Positions 35,847 to 46,076 of a stretch of 64,000 bases of DNA are shown here, one piece after another. The DNA lies in assembly GCA_030613785.1 (NCBI GenBank), contig JAUWLF010000005.1, positions 22,116-86,115 of the forward strand. The letters are read 5' to 3'. Position numbers and translations under genes: made by a program. Below the pieces are notes generated by a model. The model was given only the letters and a program-made list of their open reading frames with translations, was not told where the DNA came from and ran no database searches. Source of the stretch: Chloroflexota bacterium (GTDB taxonomy: Bacteria > Chloroflexota > Anaerolineae > UBA7937 > B3-Chlor). Positions within the stretch are counted from its first letter, which is position 1, and the number at the start of each line of letters is the position of its first letter.

Positions 35847-35923
35847 GGCCAACCTCCTTTCTACCGTCGGCTTTGAGCTCACGATGGGGGAGGCCGACCC
35901 CACAACGGGGATCCGCAACTGTC

Positions 35924-35952
35924 ATTATAGGTCGTCTGCATGTCGTGCGCAG
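35924..35952 (-). promoter_or_regulatory. Possible promoter of the rpiR-like gene
   Basis: A perfect TATAAT on the minus strand (35929-35924) is preceded, 17 bases away, only by a poor -35 (CTGCGC). This suggests a regulated or activator-dependent promoter. Confidence 0.4.
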
Positions 35953-35992
35953 GTGCTACTCTCGCTTGAGTCAACTGTGTGTCACAAACCTC

Positions 35993-36021
35993 TTGCGGAC
36001 GATATGCCGACCTAGTATAAT
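35993..36021 (+). promoter_or_regulatory. Promoter of the polyprenol-phosphate glycosyltransferase gene
   Basis: TTGCGG (35993-35998), 17 bases, TATAAT (36016-36021); start codon ATG at 36057. Confidence 0.65.
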
Positions 36022-36056
36022 CTGCGCGAGATAAGGATGGGTGAGTCTGCGCGATC

Positions 36057-36767
36057 ATGAAAACCGTGGTGGTGATGCCCACATACAACGAGGCTGAGAA
36101 CTTGGTGCAAATCGTCGCCGAGCTGATGACTCTGGAACTTGACGGCCTCGAGATCCTCATCATCGACGACAGTTCTCCAGATGGCACTGGACAGCTAGCC
36201 GACGAGTTGGCGGCCCAGTATTCCGACCGCATTCACGTAATCCATCGCGAGAGCAAGATGGGTCTCGGAACAGCCTACATTACCGGCTTCCACTATGCTT
36301 TGGAAGTGGGCGCGGATTACGTGGTGCAGATGGACGCTGATTTTTCCCACTCACCATCCTATCTCCCCCGCTTCTTGGAGAAGATGACGGAATGCGACGT
36401 GATCATTGGATCGCGATATGTGCCCGACGGGGGGGTTGACAGGCAGTGGAGTCCCTGGCGACGCTTCCTCAGTTGGGGTGGTAACGTCTACGCTCGTCTC
36501 ATCACGGGACTTCGCATCCACGATGTGACTGGCGGCTTTCGATGCTTCCGCCGACAGGCCCTCCTTGACCTTGACCTGGAGCGAATACGCTCCGAGGGAT
36601 ACGCTTTTCAGATAGAGGTGGCCTGCGCGTGTCAGAATCAGGGCCTTCGCCTCTGCGAGATCCCTATCTACTTTGAGGATCGCTCTATGGGTCTTTCCAA
36701 GATGAGCTCCTGGATTATCCTGGAAGCCATGTGGCGGGTATGGCAGATGAGATGGAGATACCGGTAG
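36057..36767 (+). CDS. GT2 polyprenol-monophosphomannose synthase-like glycosyltransferase
   Basis: The protein has 236 residues and no membrane helices. GT-A fold motifs are present: VVMPTYNEAENL at the N-terminus, LEILIIDDSSPDGTG, MGLGTAYITGFHYAL, VQMDADFSHSPSYLP (DxD metal site), VIIGSRYVPDGG, and QIEVACACQNQGLRLCEIPIYF. This is the DPM1/Ppm1 pattern: it moves a sugar, typically mannose, from a nucleotide donor onto polyprenyl phosphate at the inner membrane face. That product is the donor used by GT39/DUF2723 enzymes such as those at the start of this window. It is followed after 32 bases by the YfhO-flippase fusion. Confidence 0.85.
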   Translation: MKTVVVMPTYNEAENLVQIVAELMTLELDGLEILIIDDSSPDGTGQLADELAAQYSDRIHVIHRESKMGLGTAYITGFHYALEVGADYVVQMDADFSHSPSYLPRFLEKMTECDVIIGSRYVPDGGVDRQWSPWRRFLSWGGNVYARLITGLRIHDVTGGFRCFRRQALLDLDLERIRSEGYAFQIEVACACQNQGLRLCEIPIYFEDRSMGLSKMSSWIILEAMWRVWQMRWRYR

Positions 36768-36799
36768 CGGCCCAGCCATACGACCTTCAGAGGTTGTAG

Positions 36800-39700
36800 T
36801 TGTTTACCAAAGAGAGACTACTTGACCTCGCCATAGTCCTGTTCTTTCTGGCCCTGCCACTGCTTCTCTTCTGGCCTGTAACCTTCGGCGGTAGGACTCT
36901 CGTACCTTTCGACAATCTCTATGCTTTCCAGCCGTGGCTGGCGTTCGCCGATCAGATGGAGGTGAGTGTTCCCCATAATGAACTGCTCAGCGATCTGCTG
37001 CTGGAGAACTACGCCTGGAAAACCTTCATCGTCCAGGCTCTGGGTGAGGGCCAAATCCCACTCTGGAACCCTCACATCTTTGCTGGTGTTCCCTTCCTGG
37101 CGGCCGGCCAGCACTCAGCCCTTTACCCCTTCAGCCTCTTGTTCTATCTTCTGCCCATCTCCCAAGCGTATGGATGGTTCACAGTCCTGCACCTCTTCTT
37201 GGCGGGACTGTTCATGCACATCTTCTTGAGGCTGATCCGCCTTGGCAGGCTGGGCGCCACCATCGCCGGCGTGACCTACGCCCTCAGCAGTTTCATGATC
37301 GTCAGCGTGGACTTCCCGATGGTGATCGCGGCGGTCACGTGGCTGCCACTCCTGCTAACAGCAGTGGAACTGGCAGTGAGAACCCACGAATCGAGCGCGC
37401 CAAGACGCTCGCCGATCCCCTATCTCTTAGGGGGAGCGGTCGTGGTCGGAACGCAGTTCCTCGCTGGCCACGCTGAGATGTCCTATTACATGCTCATGGT
37501 AGCCGCTTTCTACGCGGTCTGCCGCCTGGGTATCCTGTGGTGGCACGTAAGAGACACCAAGCGGGTTGGGGTTCTCGCGCTTCTATTGATCGGCATGGTC
37601 TTTCTCGGGGTCGGCCTGGGTGCGGTACAACTGATCCCGTTCCTCGAGCTGGCCCGCCTCAACTTCCGTCAAGCCTCTGCGAGCTACCAAGAGGTCATTG
37701 GCTGGGCATATCCATTGCGCCAGGTGGCAACGTTCCTGATACCCAACTTCTTCGGGAACCCCGCCCATCATTCCTACTACGACATCGTCACGCGGCAAGT
37801 CACGCCCGTTACCCAAAACGCCGCGGGCCAGCCAATCAGTAGCATCTTCTGGGGTATCAAGAACTACGTCGAGGCAGGAGCCTACGTAGGGGTATTGCCC
37901 GTCTTGCTAGCTCTCGTTGCTGTGTTGCGTCGTCGCGACCGCTATGTGTGGATCTTCGTTTCTCTGGCCATCATTTCCCTGCTCCTGAGCTTCGGGACAC
38001 CTCTCTACGCTCTGCTCTACTACTTGCTACCAGGCTACAAGCAGCTTCACACCCCGTTTCGCTGGGTCTTCCCATACACCGTGAGCATGGCGGTCCTCGC
38101 AGGGTTGGGCGCCGAATCCCTTGGCAAGCACCTGGGAGGAAGACTCGGCTCTCGACTTCCACTCCCTGGTACTCGCGTCATCTCGTGGGTTTCCTTCTGG
38201 GCAGGGACTGTCGGCGTGGCCCTGTTGCTGTTGGTTTATCTGTGGCCTGACCCCTTCATCCCTCTGGCGGACCGTTTCCTGGCACGCTCAAACCTGGCCC
38301 AGGGCGCCTTCGCCAATGGTCGCGTACTTCTCTCCTACGAATGGCACAACCTGCTCATCTTCAGCCTGTTCCTCATGGCGGCTGGTGCGGTGATCAGGAT
38401 CAGCCATTGCCCCATCTACCTGCCCGGACCGTGGCGAGATCACAGAGTCTGGAAGCCTCTGGCGCTCATTGTTCTCATCCTCGACTTGACCATCATCGGC
38501 GCCGGCTTCAACCCCGCCGTCGACCCGAAGTTGGAGGAGTTCACACCTCCCTCGGTGAGGTTCCTTCAGACTGACGATGACCTCTACCGATTCACAACAT
38601 TCAACGCGCCGGGAGAGAAGACCTTCAATGCGAATGTGGGGATGTACTATCGTTTACACGACATCCGTGGGTACGATTCTGTCATCCCCAAGCAGTACGT
38701 CGACTTAATGACTCTCATTGAAGAACAGGGGGATCTGATCTACAATCGCATAGCGCCCTTCCACGAATACGACTCCCTCGATTCACCTCTGCTGGATTTG
38801 CTGAATGTCAAGTACGTCATGACCACTCAGCACATACCTAATCCGGGATACACCCTCGTCTATGACGAAGAAGTGCAGATCTATCGCAACGACGACCACC
38901 TACCTCGTGCCTTTGTGGTCTACGCGGCTGAGGTCATCGAGGATGAGGAACAACTCCTGGAGGAACTTCAGAGGTTCGATCCCAGGCAGAGCGTCCTGCT
39001 CGAGGACCAACCACCCCAGCAGTATCTGGACCTCCAACCCTCCATCCAGGGTGAAACCGCGCCCGAGGTCTTCTTCAGGGAATACGGCATCAACCAAGTC
39101 ACCGTAGAGGTGGAGATGCACCGCAGGGGATGGTTGGTGCTCGCGGATAGCTTCTTCCCCGGCTGGAAGGCGTTCCGGCAGATGGAGGATGGTCAGGAGC
39201 AGGAGCTGCAGATCTATAAGGCCGACTACAACTTCCGCGCCTGCCCACTGGAGGCCGGCAGCAATGTGGTGCGCTTCCGTTACAGCCCCATGTCCTTCAA
39301 GCTGGGTCTCTATGCAAGCTTCATGGCAGCTATGGTCATCCTTGCCGTGGCTGGCTACTGGCTCTGGGGTGTGACATATCGGGAGCGGGAAGGAGATCCA
39401 CTGGTCAAGCGCGTCGTCAAGAACAGCATGACGCCCATGGCCGCATCGTTTCTCAACAAGATAATCGACACCGCCTTCGCCATGCTCGCGCTGCGCATCC
39501 TGGGCCCTGAGGGAGCAGGGAAGTACGGCTTTGCCATAGTAGTGTACGTGTTCATCGAGATAGTGACAAACTTCGGCCTGAACACTCTGCTCACCAGAGA
39601 GGTATCGAAAGATCGCAGCCAAGTCAACCGCTACCTAAGCAACACGGCTATCCTGCGGTTGATCATCCTCCTTGCGATCACTCCTCTCCTGTTTCTCTTC

Positions 39701-40873
39701 CTTGTGGCGTGGCGACGTCTGTTCAGCCTGCCGGACGACACCACTGTGACTATCCTTCTCCTCACGCTGAGCCTCATTCCAGGCAGCATCTCCGCGGCCC
39801 TCACCTCCGTTTTCCTGGCCTACGAGAAGATGGAGTATCCCGCAGCCATCACCACGTTGACCACAATCATTAGGGTTAGCCTTGGCGTCGTGGTGCTTCT
39901 GATGGGCCTCGGCATTGTCGGCCTGGCGGCCGTGGCTATCATCACCAACATTGTCACGGCCGTCATTCTCCTCTTCCTTTTAGTGCATTTCTTGCTGCGG
40001 CCCCGTCTGGAGTTCGACCCAGCCTTCGATCGAGAGATGCTTGGCACCTCTTATCCCTTGATGCTCAACCACCTTCTGGCAACAGTGTTTTGGAGGGTGG
40101 ACGTGACACTGCTGCAACCAATGAAGGGGGATGTCGTCGTTGGCTGGTACACCACAGCATATCGCTTCCTCGATGCTCTGAACATCATCCCTTCCGCCTT
40201 CACCGTAGCCATTTTCCCCATCATGTCCCGCTATGCCAGAGAAGCAAAGGATGCTCTCATTCGAACATACACTATCTCTCTGAAGATGCTCCTAATCGTC
40301 AGCCTGCCTGTCGCCTTGCTCACCACCTTCTATGCTGAGTGGATCATTCTCATCGTAGGTGGCCAGGCCTATCTACCGCACGCGGCCATCGCCCTCCGCC
40401 TCTTGATCTGGTCCATCCCCTTTGGGTTCATCAACAGCGTGACACAGTATGTGCTCATAGCCATTGACAGACAGCACTTCCTGACCAGAGCCTTCGTCAT
40501 GGGAGCTGGTTTCAACTTGATAGCCAACCTGCTTCTCATACCTTCCTTTGGCTATCAGGCAGCGGCGATAACCACCGTCCTCTCTGAGGTACTGCTGCTG
40601 CTGCCCTTCTACTATGGAGTGAGGAAGTACTTGTCCACCATCCCCTGGATGAGTCTCGCCTGGCGACCAGTGGTCAGCACAGTGCTGGCTGGTGCCTTCC
40701 TCTGGCTGCTTCGTGACCTCTCCTTCTTGCTCCTTATTCCTCTATCACTAAGTATCTATGTAGGATGCCTCATCGTGACTGGGACCTTCACGCAAGACGA
40801 TATCTCCCTGATGAAGCAACTGCTCCCGAAACGGCTTCGGTCCGCCGAACCAAGCGACGACTCCGGTCAGTAG
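36800..40873 (+). CDS. YfhO-like membrane protein fused to a Wzx-type polysaccharide flippase
   Basis: The protein has 1357 residues from TTG 36800. Residues 1 to about 865 form a YfhO-like unit: many membrane helices, [18 protein letters not shown] in the first outside loop, [16 protein letters not shown], and a large periplasmic beta domain ending [10 protein letters not shown] and [11 protein letters not shown]. Residues from about 870 are a complete oligosaccharide flippase: [37 protein letters not shown], and 11-12 further helices. No internal stop or start signals separate the halves and reading frame is continuous. YfhO proteins act in glycosylation of wall polymers; the flippase moves lipid-linked sugars outward. 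It lies between the lipid-sugar synthase and asnS. Confidence 0.85.
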   Translation: MFTKERLLDLAIVLFFLALPLLLFWPVTFGGRTLVPFDNLYAFQPWLAFADQMEVSVPHNELLSDLLLENYAWKTFIVQALGEGQIPLWNPHIFAGVPFLAAGQHSALYPFSLLFYLLPISQAYGWFTVLHLFLAGLFMHIFLRLIRLGRLGATIAGVTYALSSFMIVSVDFPMVIAAVTWLPLLLTAVELAVRTHESSAPRRSPIPYLLGGAVVVGTQFLAGHAEMSYYMLMVAAFYAVCRLGILWWHVRDTKRVGVLALLLIGMVFLGVGLGAVQLIPFLELARLNFRQASASYQEVIGWAYPLRQVATFLIPNFFGNPAHHSYYDIVTRQVTPVTQNAAGQPISSIFWGIKNYVEAGAYVGVLPVLLALVAVLRRRDRYVWIFVSLAIISLLLSFGTPLYALLYYLLPGYKQLHTPFRWVFPYTVSMAVLAGLGAESLGKHLGGRLGSRLPLPGTRVISWVSFWAGTVGVALLLLVYLWPDPFIPLADRFLARSNLAQGAFANGRVLLSYEWHNLLIFSLFLMAAGAVIRISHCPIYLPGPWRDHRVWKPLALIVLILDLTIIGAGFNPAVDPKLEEFTPPSVRFLQTDDDLYRFTTFNAPGEKTFNANVGMYYRLHDIRGYDSVIPKQYVDLMTLIEEQGDLIYNRIAPFHEYDSLDSPLLDLLNVKYVMTTQHIPNPGYTLVYDEEVQIYRNDDHLPRAFVVYAAEVIEDEEQLLEELQRFDPRQSVLLEDQPPQQYLDLQPSIQGETAPEVFFREYGINQVTVEVEMHRRGWLVLADSFFPGWKAFRQMEDGQEQELQIYKADYNFRACPLEAGSNVVRFRYSPMSFKLGLYASFMAAMVILAVAGYWLWGVTYREREGDPLVKRVVKNSMTPMAASFLNKIIDTAFAMLALRILGPEGAGKYGFAIVVYVFIEIVTNFGLNTLLTREVSKDRSQVNRYLSNTAILRLIILLAITPLLFLFLVAWRRLFSLPDDTTVTILLLTLSLIPGSISAALTSVFLAYEKMEYPAAITTLTTIIRVSLGVVVLLMGLGIVGLAAVAIITNIVTAVILLFLLVHFLLRPRLEFDPAFDREMLGTSYPLMLNHLLATVFWRVDVTLLQPMKGDVVVGWYTTAYRFLDALNIIPSAFTVAIFPIMSRYAREAKDALIRTYTISLKMLLIVSLPVALLTTFYAEWIILIVGGQAYLPHAAIALRLLIWSIPFGFINSVTQYVLIAIDRQHFLTRAFVMGAGFNLIANLLLIPSFGYQAAAITTVLSEVLLLLPFYYGVRKYLSTIPWMSLAWRPVVSTVLAGAFLWLLRDLSFLLLIPLSLSIYVGCLIVTGTFTQDDISLMKQLLPKRLRSAEPSDDSGQ

Positions 40874-40887
40874 ATCCCCCTAGATCT

Positions 40888-40917
40888 TTGCCCTCCAGCC
40901 TCGCCATCTGCTATAAT
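40888..40917 (+). promoter_or_regulatory. Promoter of asnS
   Basis: TTGCCC (40888-40893), 18 bases, TATAAT (40912-40917) with a TGC extension. Ribosome binding site AGGAGGT (40926-40932) and ATG 40939 follow closely, giving a leader of only about 15 bases and deciding the start against upstream in-frame codons. Confidence 0.75.
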
Positions 40918-40938
40918 CCTTGCTCAGGAGGTATCAGC

Positions 40939-42234
40939 ATGGCCCAACGGGCGTATATCGAAAGCGTAGCTCAACAACAAGGAGAGCAGGTCACGATCAA
41001 GGGCTGGCTGCACAACAAGACCGACAAAGGCAAACTCCACTTTCTTCTGGTGCGGGACGGGACAGGCACGATCCAGGCCGTGGTGTTCGAGGATGACGTG
41101 TCGCCGGAGACGTTCCAGGCAGCGCAGAAGGTCACCCAGGAATCGTCCGTCATCATCAGTGGCACTGTGAGGGCTGAGCAGAGGGCCCCAGGAGGCTTCG
41201 AACTCACGCTTGGCGAACTGGAGATCGTGCAGCTTGCCGAGCCTTATCCGATTACCCCCAAAGAGCATGGGGTCGGTTTCCTGATGGACCACCGCCACCT
41301 ATGGCTACGCTCCCCCCGTCAGCATGCCATCTTGAGGGTGCGTGCTGAGGTGATCAAAGCTTGTCGCGACTACTTCGATGACAATGGCTTCGTCTTGGTT
41401 GACACACCCATTCTGACCCCAGCCGCCTGTGAGGGGACTAGCACCTTGTTCGAGACCGACTACTTCGGCGAGTCCGCCTACCTGGCTCAGAGCGGTCAGC
41501 TATACAGTGAGGCGTCGATCGCTTCGCTGGGCAAGGTCTACTGCTTCGGCCCCACGTTCCGAGCGGAGAAATCGAAGACCCGCCGCCACCTCTTGGAGTT
41601 CTGGATGGTGGAACCGGAGATGGCCTATGCCGATCTTGAGGACTGCATGTGTCTCGCTGAGGAGTTCGTGAGCTACATAGTGCGGACCGTGCTGGAGAAC
41701 AGAAAGGCCCAACTGAAGCTGCTGGAGAGGGACACCGCACTATTGGAAAGGGTTGAACCTCCCTTCCCTCGCATAACCTATGACGAGGCCGTGGATACCC
41801 TGCGCAGCAAGGGCCTGGACTTCCAATGGGGCGATGACTTCGGTGCCCCAGACGAGACCGCCCTGGCGGAGGCGTTCGAGAAACCGCTGCTCGTGCACCG
41901 CTATCCCTCACAGGTCAAAGCCTTCTACATGGAGCCTGACCCGGAACGTGCAGACTTGTCACTGTCGGTTGACTGTCTTGCTCCGGAAGGGTATGGAGAG
42001 ATCATCGGCGGCGGGCAGCGCATTGCCGACTACGACCTGCTCTTGCAGCGCATCGACCAGTACAACCTACCTGGAGAGGCTTTCCAGTGGTATGTGGATC
42101 TTCGCCGCTACGGTTCTACGCCTCACTCCGGGTTTGGGTTGGGCATCGAACGCACGGTTGCTTGGATCTGTGGCCTAGAACACATTCGCGAAACCATCCC
42201 CTTTCCACGCATGCTCCATCGCCTCTACCCCTGA
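40939..42234 (+). CDS. asnS: Asparaginyl-tRNA synthetase
   Basis: The protein has 431 residues from ATG 40939. An N-terminal OB fold ([20 protein letters not shown]) binds the anticodon. The class II core follows: motif 1 around [20 protein letters not shown]; motif 2 [20 protein letters not shown], the asparagine-type form; motif 3 [15 protein letters not shown], then [14 protein letters not shown]. It charges tRNA-Asn directly. Length is typical. The UbiB-like gene starts 10 bases after its stop, so the two are likely co-transcribed. Confidence 0.92.
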   Translation: MAQRAYIESVAQQQGEQVTIKGWLHNKTDKGKLHFLLVRDGTGTIQAVVFEDDVSPETFQAAQKVTQESSVIISGTVRAEQRAPGGFELTLGELEIVQLAEPYPITPKEHGVGFLMDHRHLWLRSPRQHAILRVRAEVIKACRDYFDDNGFVLVDTPILTPAACEGTSTLFETDYFGESAYLAQSGQLYSEASIASLGKVYCFGPTFRAEKSKTRRHLLEFWMVEPEMAYADLEDCMCLAEEFVSYIVRTVLENRKAQLKLLERDTALLERVEPPFPRITYDEAVDTLRSKGLDFQWGDDFGAPDETALAEAFEKPLLVHRYPSQVKAFYMEPDPERADLSLSVDCLAPEGYGEIIGGGQRIADYDLLLQRIDQYNLPGEAFQWYVDLRRYGSTPHSGFGLGIERTVAWICGLEHIRETIPFPRMLHRLYP

Positions 42235-42244
42235 GCCCATAGAC

Positions 42245-43912
42245 ATGAAGATACGCCGCCGGCGCTATCTGCGCATAGTACTGTTCCTCTCCCGCCTTCT
42301 TCTGTCGCTGCTATGGTGGGAGCTCATTGTGGGACGGTTCCTGCCCACGGGCCTCGTCAAGCATGGTGCGGCAGAAAGGCGCCGCCGATGGGCAGCGAGC
42401 TTCCGCGACCTGGCGGTAGAGATGGGCGGCGTATTGATCAAGCTGGGTCAGTTCCTCAGCTCACGGGCCGATGTCATGCCGCCGGAAGTCACCAGGGAGT
42501 TGGCAGCACTGCAAGATGAGGTCCCAGCAGATCCCTTTCCGCCCATCAAGAGGCTGATTGAGGAGGAGCTGGGAGCGCCTATTCCAGAGCTGTTTTCCCG
42601 TTTCGTCGAGGAGCCACAGTCGGGCGCCTCCCTGGGCCAGACCTACTATGCTTGGCTGCCCGAAGGTGACGCTGTGATCGTCAAAGCCCAGAGACCCCAC
42701 ATCGAGGAGCTTGTGGCTACGGACTTGGCGGCTGTGAAGTGGGCCATCGGGTTGATAAAGTGGTACCCTGCGCTGCGACGGAGGATCAACCTTGATGCTC
42801 TTTTCGAGGAGTTCAGCCGCATTACACATCGTGAACTCGACTACATCGCCGAGGGGCAGAACGCTGAGGAGCTGAGAGCCAACTTCGCTGACAACCCGGG
42901 TATCTTCATTCCTAGACCGTATTGGTCTCACACCAGCAGAAGGGTGCTCACCCTTGAACGCGCAGATGCCATCAAGATCACAGACTACGAGGCCCTGACC
43001 GCGGCTGGCATAGACCGTGCTGAGGTTGCTGAAAGGGTTTTCGGCACCTATGTGCAGCAAATGCTCATTGACGGCTTCTTTCACGCGGATCCCCACCCCG
43101 GGAACCTCTTCGTGGAGCCCCAGGGCCCTGGTCCGCTTGATGACTCGCATGGCAGGGAGTTTGTCGTCACCTTTGTGGACTTCGGCATGACGGGACGCAT
43201 CACACCGAGAGACAAAGCTCTGTTCCGCGACCTCGCCGTTCACGCCTTCAATAGGGACGTCCCCTCCGCCATCAATGATATGAAGAGGTTGGGGTTCATC
43301 CTGCCGGGCACCGACACCCGGCCCCTTCAGCGAGCCTTCTACATCCTCATGGACCGCTACTATGGCCTCTCTATACGCGAGTTCGCGAACATCGAGATAG
43401 ATGAGATGCTGGCGATGGCTTACGAGCTGCGGGACATCATTTACGAGTTCCCTTTCCAGATACCGATCGACTTCGTCCTGCTGGGGCGCGCCATGGGAAT
43501 CCTGGAGGGGTTGTGCGCTGGACTGGACCCAGATTTCAACGGCTTCACCGTTGCCGAGCCTTATGTCAAGCAGTTGATAGCGATGGAGATGGCAGAAGAG
43601 GGCCTGACCAAACGCGTGACCGCAGAGATGCAAGACTTCGCAGCACTTCTCTGGCACTTGCCACGCGAGTTGGAAGAGTTCCTCAACCGGGCCAACAGAG
43701 GAGAGTTAGAGGTCCGAGTAGTTATCACGAAGGACGTCGAAAAGCTGGTCGGACGCATAGAGCGCGCTATGAATCGCTTGATTGAGATGGTCGCCTTTGC
43801 CGGGTTCCTTCTCGCTGGGGTGTTCCTGCTGAATCGTGAGCTTTGGGTACTCGGTTATCTCTTCCTCGGCCTGGCTTTCCTGACAGGAATGTCTATCGTC
43901 CTAAGGCGTTGA
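42245..43912 (+). CDS. ABC1/UbiB family atypical kinase
   Basis: The protein has 555 residues. The family KxGQ motif is LIKLGQFLSSRADVMP near residue 64. The ATP loop reads SGASLGQTYYAWLPEGD with VIVKAQRP as the lysine. The usual alanine-rich loop starts SGAS here, where AAAS is common. DGFFHADPHPGNLFV and VTFVDFGMTGRI give the catalytic and metal-binding residues. Two hydrophobic helices close the protein (about 515-550). UbiB-type proteins support isoprenoid quinone or lipid metabolism; the biochemical reaction in this host is unknown. The last 12 bases overlap the convergent nucleotidyltransferase gene. Confidence 0.88.
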   Translation: MKIRRRRYLRIVLFLSRLLLSLLWWELIVGRFLPTGLVKHGAAERRRRWAASFRDLAVEMGGVLIKLGQFLSSRADVMPPEVTRELAALQDEVPADPFPPIKRLIEEELGAPIPELFSRFVEEPQSGASLGQTYYAWLPEGDAVIVKAQRPHIEELVATDLAAVKWAIGLIKWYPALRRRINLDALFEEFSRITHRELDYIAEGQNAEELRANFADNPGIFIPRPYWSHTSRRVLTLERADAIKITDYEALTAAGIDRAEVAERVFGTYVQQMLIDGFFHADPHPGNLFVEPQGPGPLDDSHGREFVVTFVDFGMTGRITPRDKALFRDLAVHAFNRDVPSAINDMKRLGFILPGTDTRPLQRAFYILMDRYYGLSIREFANIEIDEMLAMAYELRDIIYEFPFQIPIDFVLLGRAMGILEGLCAGLDPDFNGFTVAEPYVKQLIAMEMAEEGLTKRVTAEMQDFAALLWHLPRELEEFLNRANRGELEVRVVITKDVEKLVGRIERAMNRLIEMVAFAGFLLAGVFLLNRELWVLGYLFLGLAFLTGMSIVLRR

Positions 43913-44803
43913 CAGCGCAGAATCGAGCTGGGTCGGTACCACAACCGCGCGTTCCAGCCGTTGCCTAGTCAGTTCGGCGCCCGGAAATACTATTACCTCG
44001 CGTAGCACACAGTCCCGGACGCGAGCACCGGGTCCCACGACCACATTAGGACCAATGTGACAATCAACCACTTCGCTTTGCTTCGAAATCCACACAGGGA
44101 GTTCACCTCCCGGGCAGGCTTCAAAGGCATTGTACCCCGGGTCCGCATCCCGCGGATGGAAGCTGCCTTTCCAATCCTCAAGCATGCGTCTACTCACCCA
44201 GAGCAGGTCCTCCACGTGGTTGATGTTCTTTCGCCAGCCAACCAGCGGGACCTCCTTCGCGATCGCTCCGTCGTTCAGCAGAGCAGCGGTCAAGGTCGAC
44301 AGAGCATCACCATGCAGGCTCTTGATAGTGGGATAGATCTCGGGCGACAGAACGTAGCACCCTGTGGAAGCCAGACGAAGAGCCCGATCTGATTCGCCAG
44401 TCTGAGACTCAAGCAAGAAGAGGGCATCGGATCTCACGCCCTGTGCTCTGATCTGAGCTTCGTCGAGCAAATACTCCAGTCCGCGCGAGTAGTAGTTGTC
44501 CCCATGCAGAACCATACATTGCTCAGTGACGTGTTCCTCAGCACTGGCCAGAGCCCCAAGCAAGGTAAAAGGGGGGCCTTGTCTCACGAAGCTCACCTTC
44601 TCCAGCCCGGCCAATGCCAGCCCCATCTGTTGAGCTTGGTGATGTATCACCACGAACGTGTGCGAGACTGGCAGTTTCGCCAGGAGGGCTAGCTGATGCT
44701 CAAGCAGTGTGCCGCCTGGTAGGTACAGAAGGGCCTTCGGGACATGAGCAGTAACAGAGCGCATGCGGCTCCCTTCACCACCGGCCAGAATCAACGCTTG
44801 CAC
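43901..44803 (-). CDS. Sugar-phosphate nucleotidyltransferase-like protein with beta-helix tail
   Basis: The protein has 300 residues. The nucleotidyltransferase signature reads ALILAGGEGSRMRSVTAHVPKALL near the N-terminus, with VLHGDNYY as the metal-binding segment. The C-terminal 60 residues show hexapeptide-like turns (DCHIGPNVVVGPGARVRDCVL), as in GlmU/RmlA relatives. It should join a sugar-1-phosphate to a nucleotide, supplying the glycan genes elsewhere in the window; the sugar is not determinable. Its promoter shares a -35 box with the divergent Ntn-hydrolase/selenoprotein operon. Confidence 0.8.
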   Translation of the reverse strand: MQALILAGGEGSRMRSVTAHVPKALLYLPGGTLLEHQLALLAKLPVSHTFVVIHHQAQQMGLALAGLEKVSFVRQGPPFTLLGALASAEEHVTEQCMVLHGDNYYSRGLEYLLDEAQIRAQGVRSDALFLLESQTGESDRALRLASTGCYVLSPEIYPTIKSLHGDALSTLTAALLNDGAIAKEVPLVGWRKNINHVEDLLWVSRRMLEDWKGSFHPRDADPGYNAFEACPGGELPVWISKQSEVVDCHIGPNVVVGPGARVRDCVLREVIVFPGAELTRQRLERAVVVPTQLDSALSTP

Positions 44804-44823
44804 AGTCTCACGCCTCCCAAGCC

Positions 44824-44852
44824 ATTATATGCAGGATCTGATTCCTTGCCAA
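44824..44852 (-). promoter_or_regulatory. Minus-strand promoter of the second divergent pair
   Basis: On the minus strand TTGGCA (44852-44847), 17 bases, TATAAT (44829-44824). It drives the nucleotidyltransferase; the start codon at 44803 is only about 20 bases below the -10. Confidence 0.7.
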
Positions 44853-44874
44853 TTGCTTTGGTTGATGATATGAT
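44846..44874 (+). promoter_or_regulatory. Plus-strand promoter of the Ntn-hydrolase/selenoprotein operon
   Basis: TTGCCA (44846-44851), 17 bases, TATGAT (44869-44874). Its -35 overlaps the opposite promoter's -35 in the heptamer TTGCCAA. Confidence 0.7.
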
Positions 44875-44915
44875 GACCACGTGCTGCGCACGCCAGCCAC
44901 GACAGGTGAGAAACG

Positions 44916-46076
44916 ATGGTAAGCCCAACGGATGATCTGGAACTTGAGAAGCAGGCAGACTACCGTGTGTACACCTTGGCTGGAGACCACTACGAGATGG
45001 GCCGACAGTGGGGAATGGCGGGAATCGGCGAGGGGACCGACGATCTGACGCCCGAGGAAGCGTCCAAAGCGGCGCAACTGCTAGGCCTAACTGTGGAGCA
45101 ATTCTCGGCCTTCCATGTGGCTGCGGGGGCAGAGCGAATCAGGGAAGAAGCCCTCAGTCCCGCTCAGTTGTCCTTCGCCGAAGAGTGCCTCCAAGTCGTC
45201 TGTAACTTCCACCCACCATTGCTCGACGAGTTTGAAGGCTGGGCCGAGTCCCTGGGACTAGGCACGGACTGTATACTAGGCATGTTGTCCTTTGGCATGG
45301 AGCAGAGCTCGCCCCACTGTTCAGCTTTCGCTTGGCGAACCAAAGACGGGCTCATCGTGGGGCGGAATTACGACTTCTTCTATTGGGCTAAGACCAGACA
45401 CCTCATCCACGCCAAGCCGGACATCTACTACGCGACCGTGGGCATGAACGATGGGCTACTGGGTGGCCGCCAGGAGGGAGTCAACGAACCTGGTCTCTTT
45501 GTGGCTCACTGTAGAGCGATGGCCAGACAACCGTCGCAGGTGCGACCAGGGGTCGCGTTTCATCTGGTGCCCCGCATCCTACTGGAAACGTGCGCCACTG
45601 CTGGGGAGGCAGTCATGTTGGCTTGTGAGATGCCGCACCTGATGAGTTACTCTTACCTCATAGCCGATTCACAGGAGATGTTTGTTGTCGAGGCGCATCC
45701 TGATGCCGTGTGCATCAGGGAATCCGACGATCACTACATAGCCACCACCAACCACTTCCTCCACCCTGAACTCAAGGGCCTCATGCAATCGCCAGTCCAC
45801 AAGAACTCGGACCACCGATTGTCAAAGATAGCGGCCGCCCTTGGAGAAGCTGAGAAGGAGAGCGAGCCCTGGGCGACAGCCAGGAGCATTCTGACTGACC
45901 ACGAGGCGCCCATCTGTGGCCACACCGACGGCTTGGCTACTCTGTGGTCCATGATCGTGGACTTGACCAACCAGCGCCTGGCATACAGTCTGGGCGCGCC
46001 GTGCCGCAACGACTATCAGGAAATCCCCTGGCCTGGAACGTCCCAGCCCACTGCGCCCACGCACAAGAGCAAATGA
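44916..46076 (+). CDS. C45-like Ntn hydrolase (acyl-CoA:6-APA acyltransferase family)
   Basis: The protein has 386 residues. YTLAGDHYEMGRQWG at the N-terminus is typical of the C45 family (acyltransferase/choloylglycine-like Ntn hydrolases). The likely nucleophile is the cysteine in SSPHCSAFAWRTKDG, followed by the family's VGRNYDF block. Later blocks VNEPGLFVAHCRA, SYLIADSQEMFVVEA and YIATTNHFLHPELK fit. In the classic enzyme the chain is cut before this Cys to expose it; the natural substrate here, an amide or acyl-amino compound, is unknown. Its stop overlaps the ATG of the selenoprotein gene by four bases (ATGA), coupling the two. Confidence 0.8.
   Translation: MVSPTDDLELEKQADYRVYTLAGDHYEMGRQWGMAGIGEGTDDLTPEEASKAAQLLGLTVEQFSAFHVAAGAERIREEALSPAQLSFAEECLQVVCNFHPPLLDEFEGWAESLGLGTDCILGMLSFGMEQSSPHCSAFAWRTKDGLIVGRNYDFFYWAKTRHLIHAKPDIYYATVGMNDGLLGGRQEGVNEPGLFVAHCRAMARQPSQVRPGVAFHLVPRILLETCATAGEAVMLACEMPHLMSYSYLIADSQEMFVVEAHPDAVCIRESDDHYIATTNHFLHPELKGLMQSPVHKNSDHRLSKIAAALGEAEKESEPWATARSILTDHEAPICGHTDGLATLWSMIVDLTNQRLAYSLGAPCRNDYQEIPWPGTSQPTAPTHKSK

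Noticed and set aside
40765..40938. Upstream extension of asnS by 58 codons
   Set aside because: It overlaps the end of the flippase gene and the promoter; the OB fold begins at the ATG with the ribosome binding site.
42461..43657. Long minus-strand open frame (398 codons) opposite the UbiB-like gene
   Set aside because: Antisense shadow of a clear gene in GC-rich sequence; no ribosome binding site and no family features.
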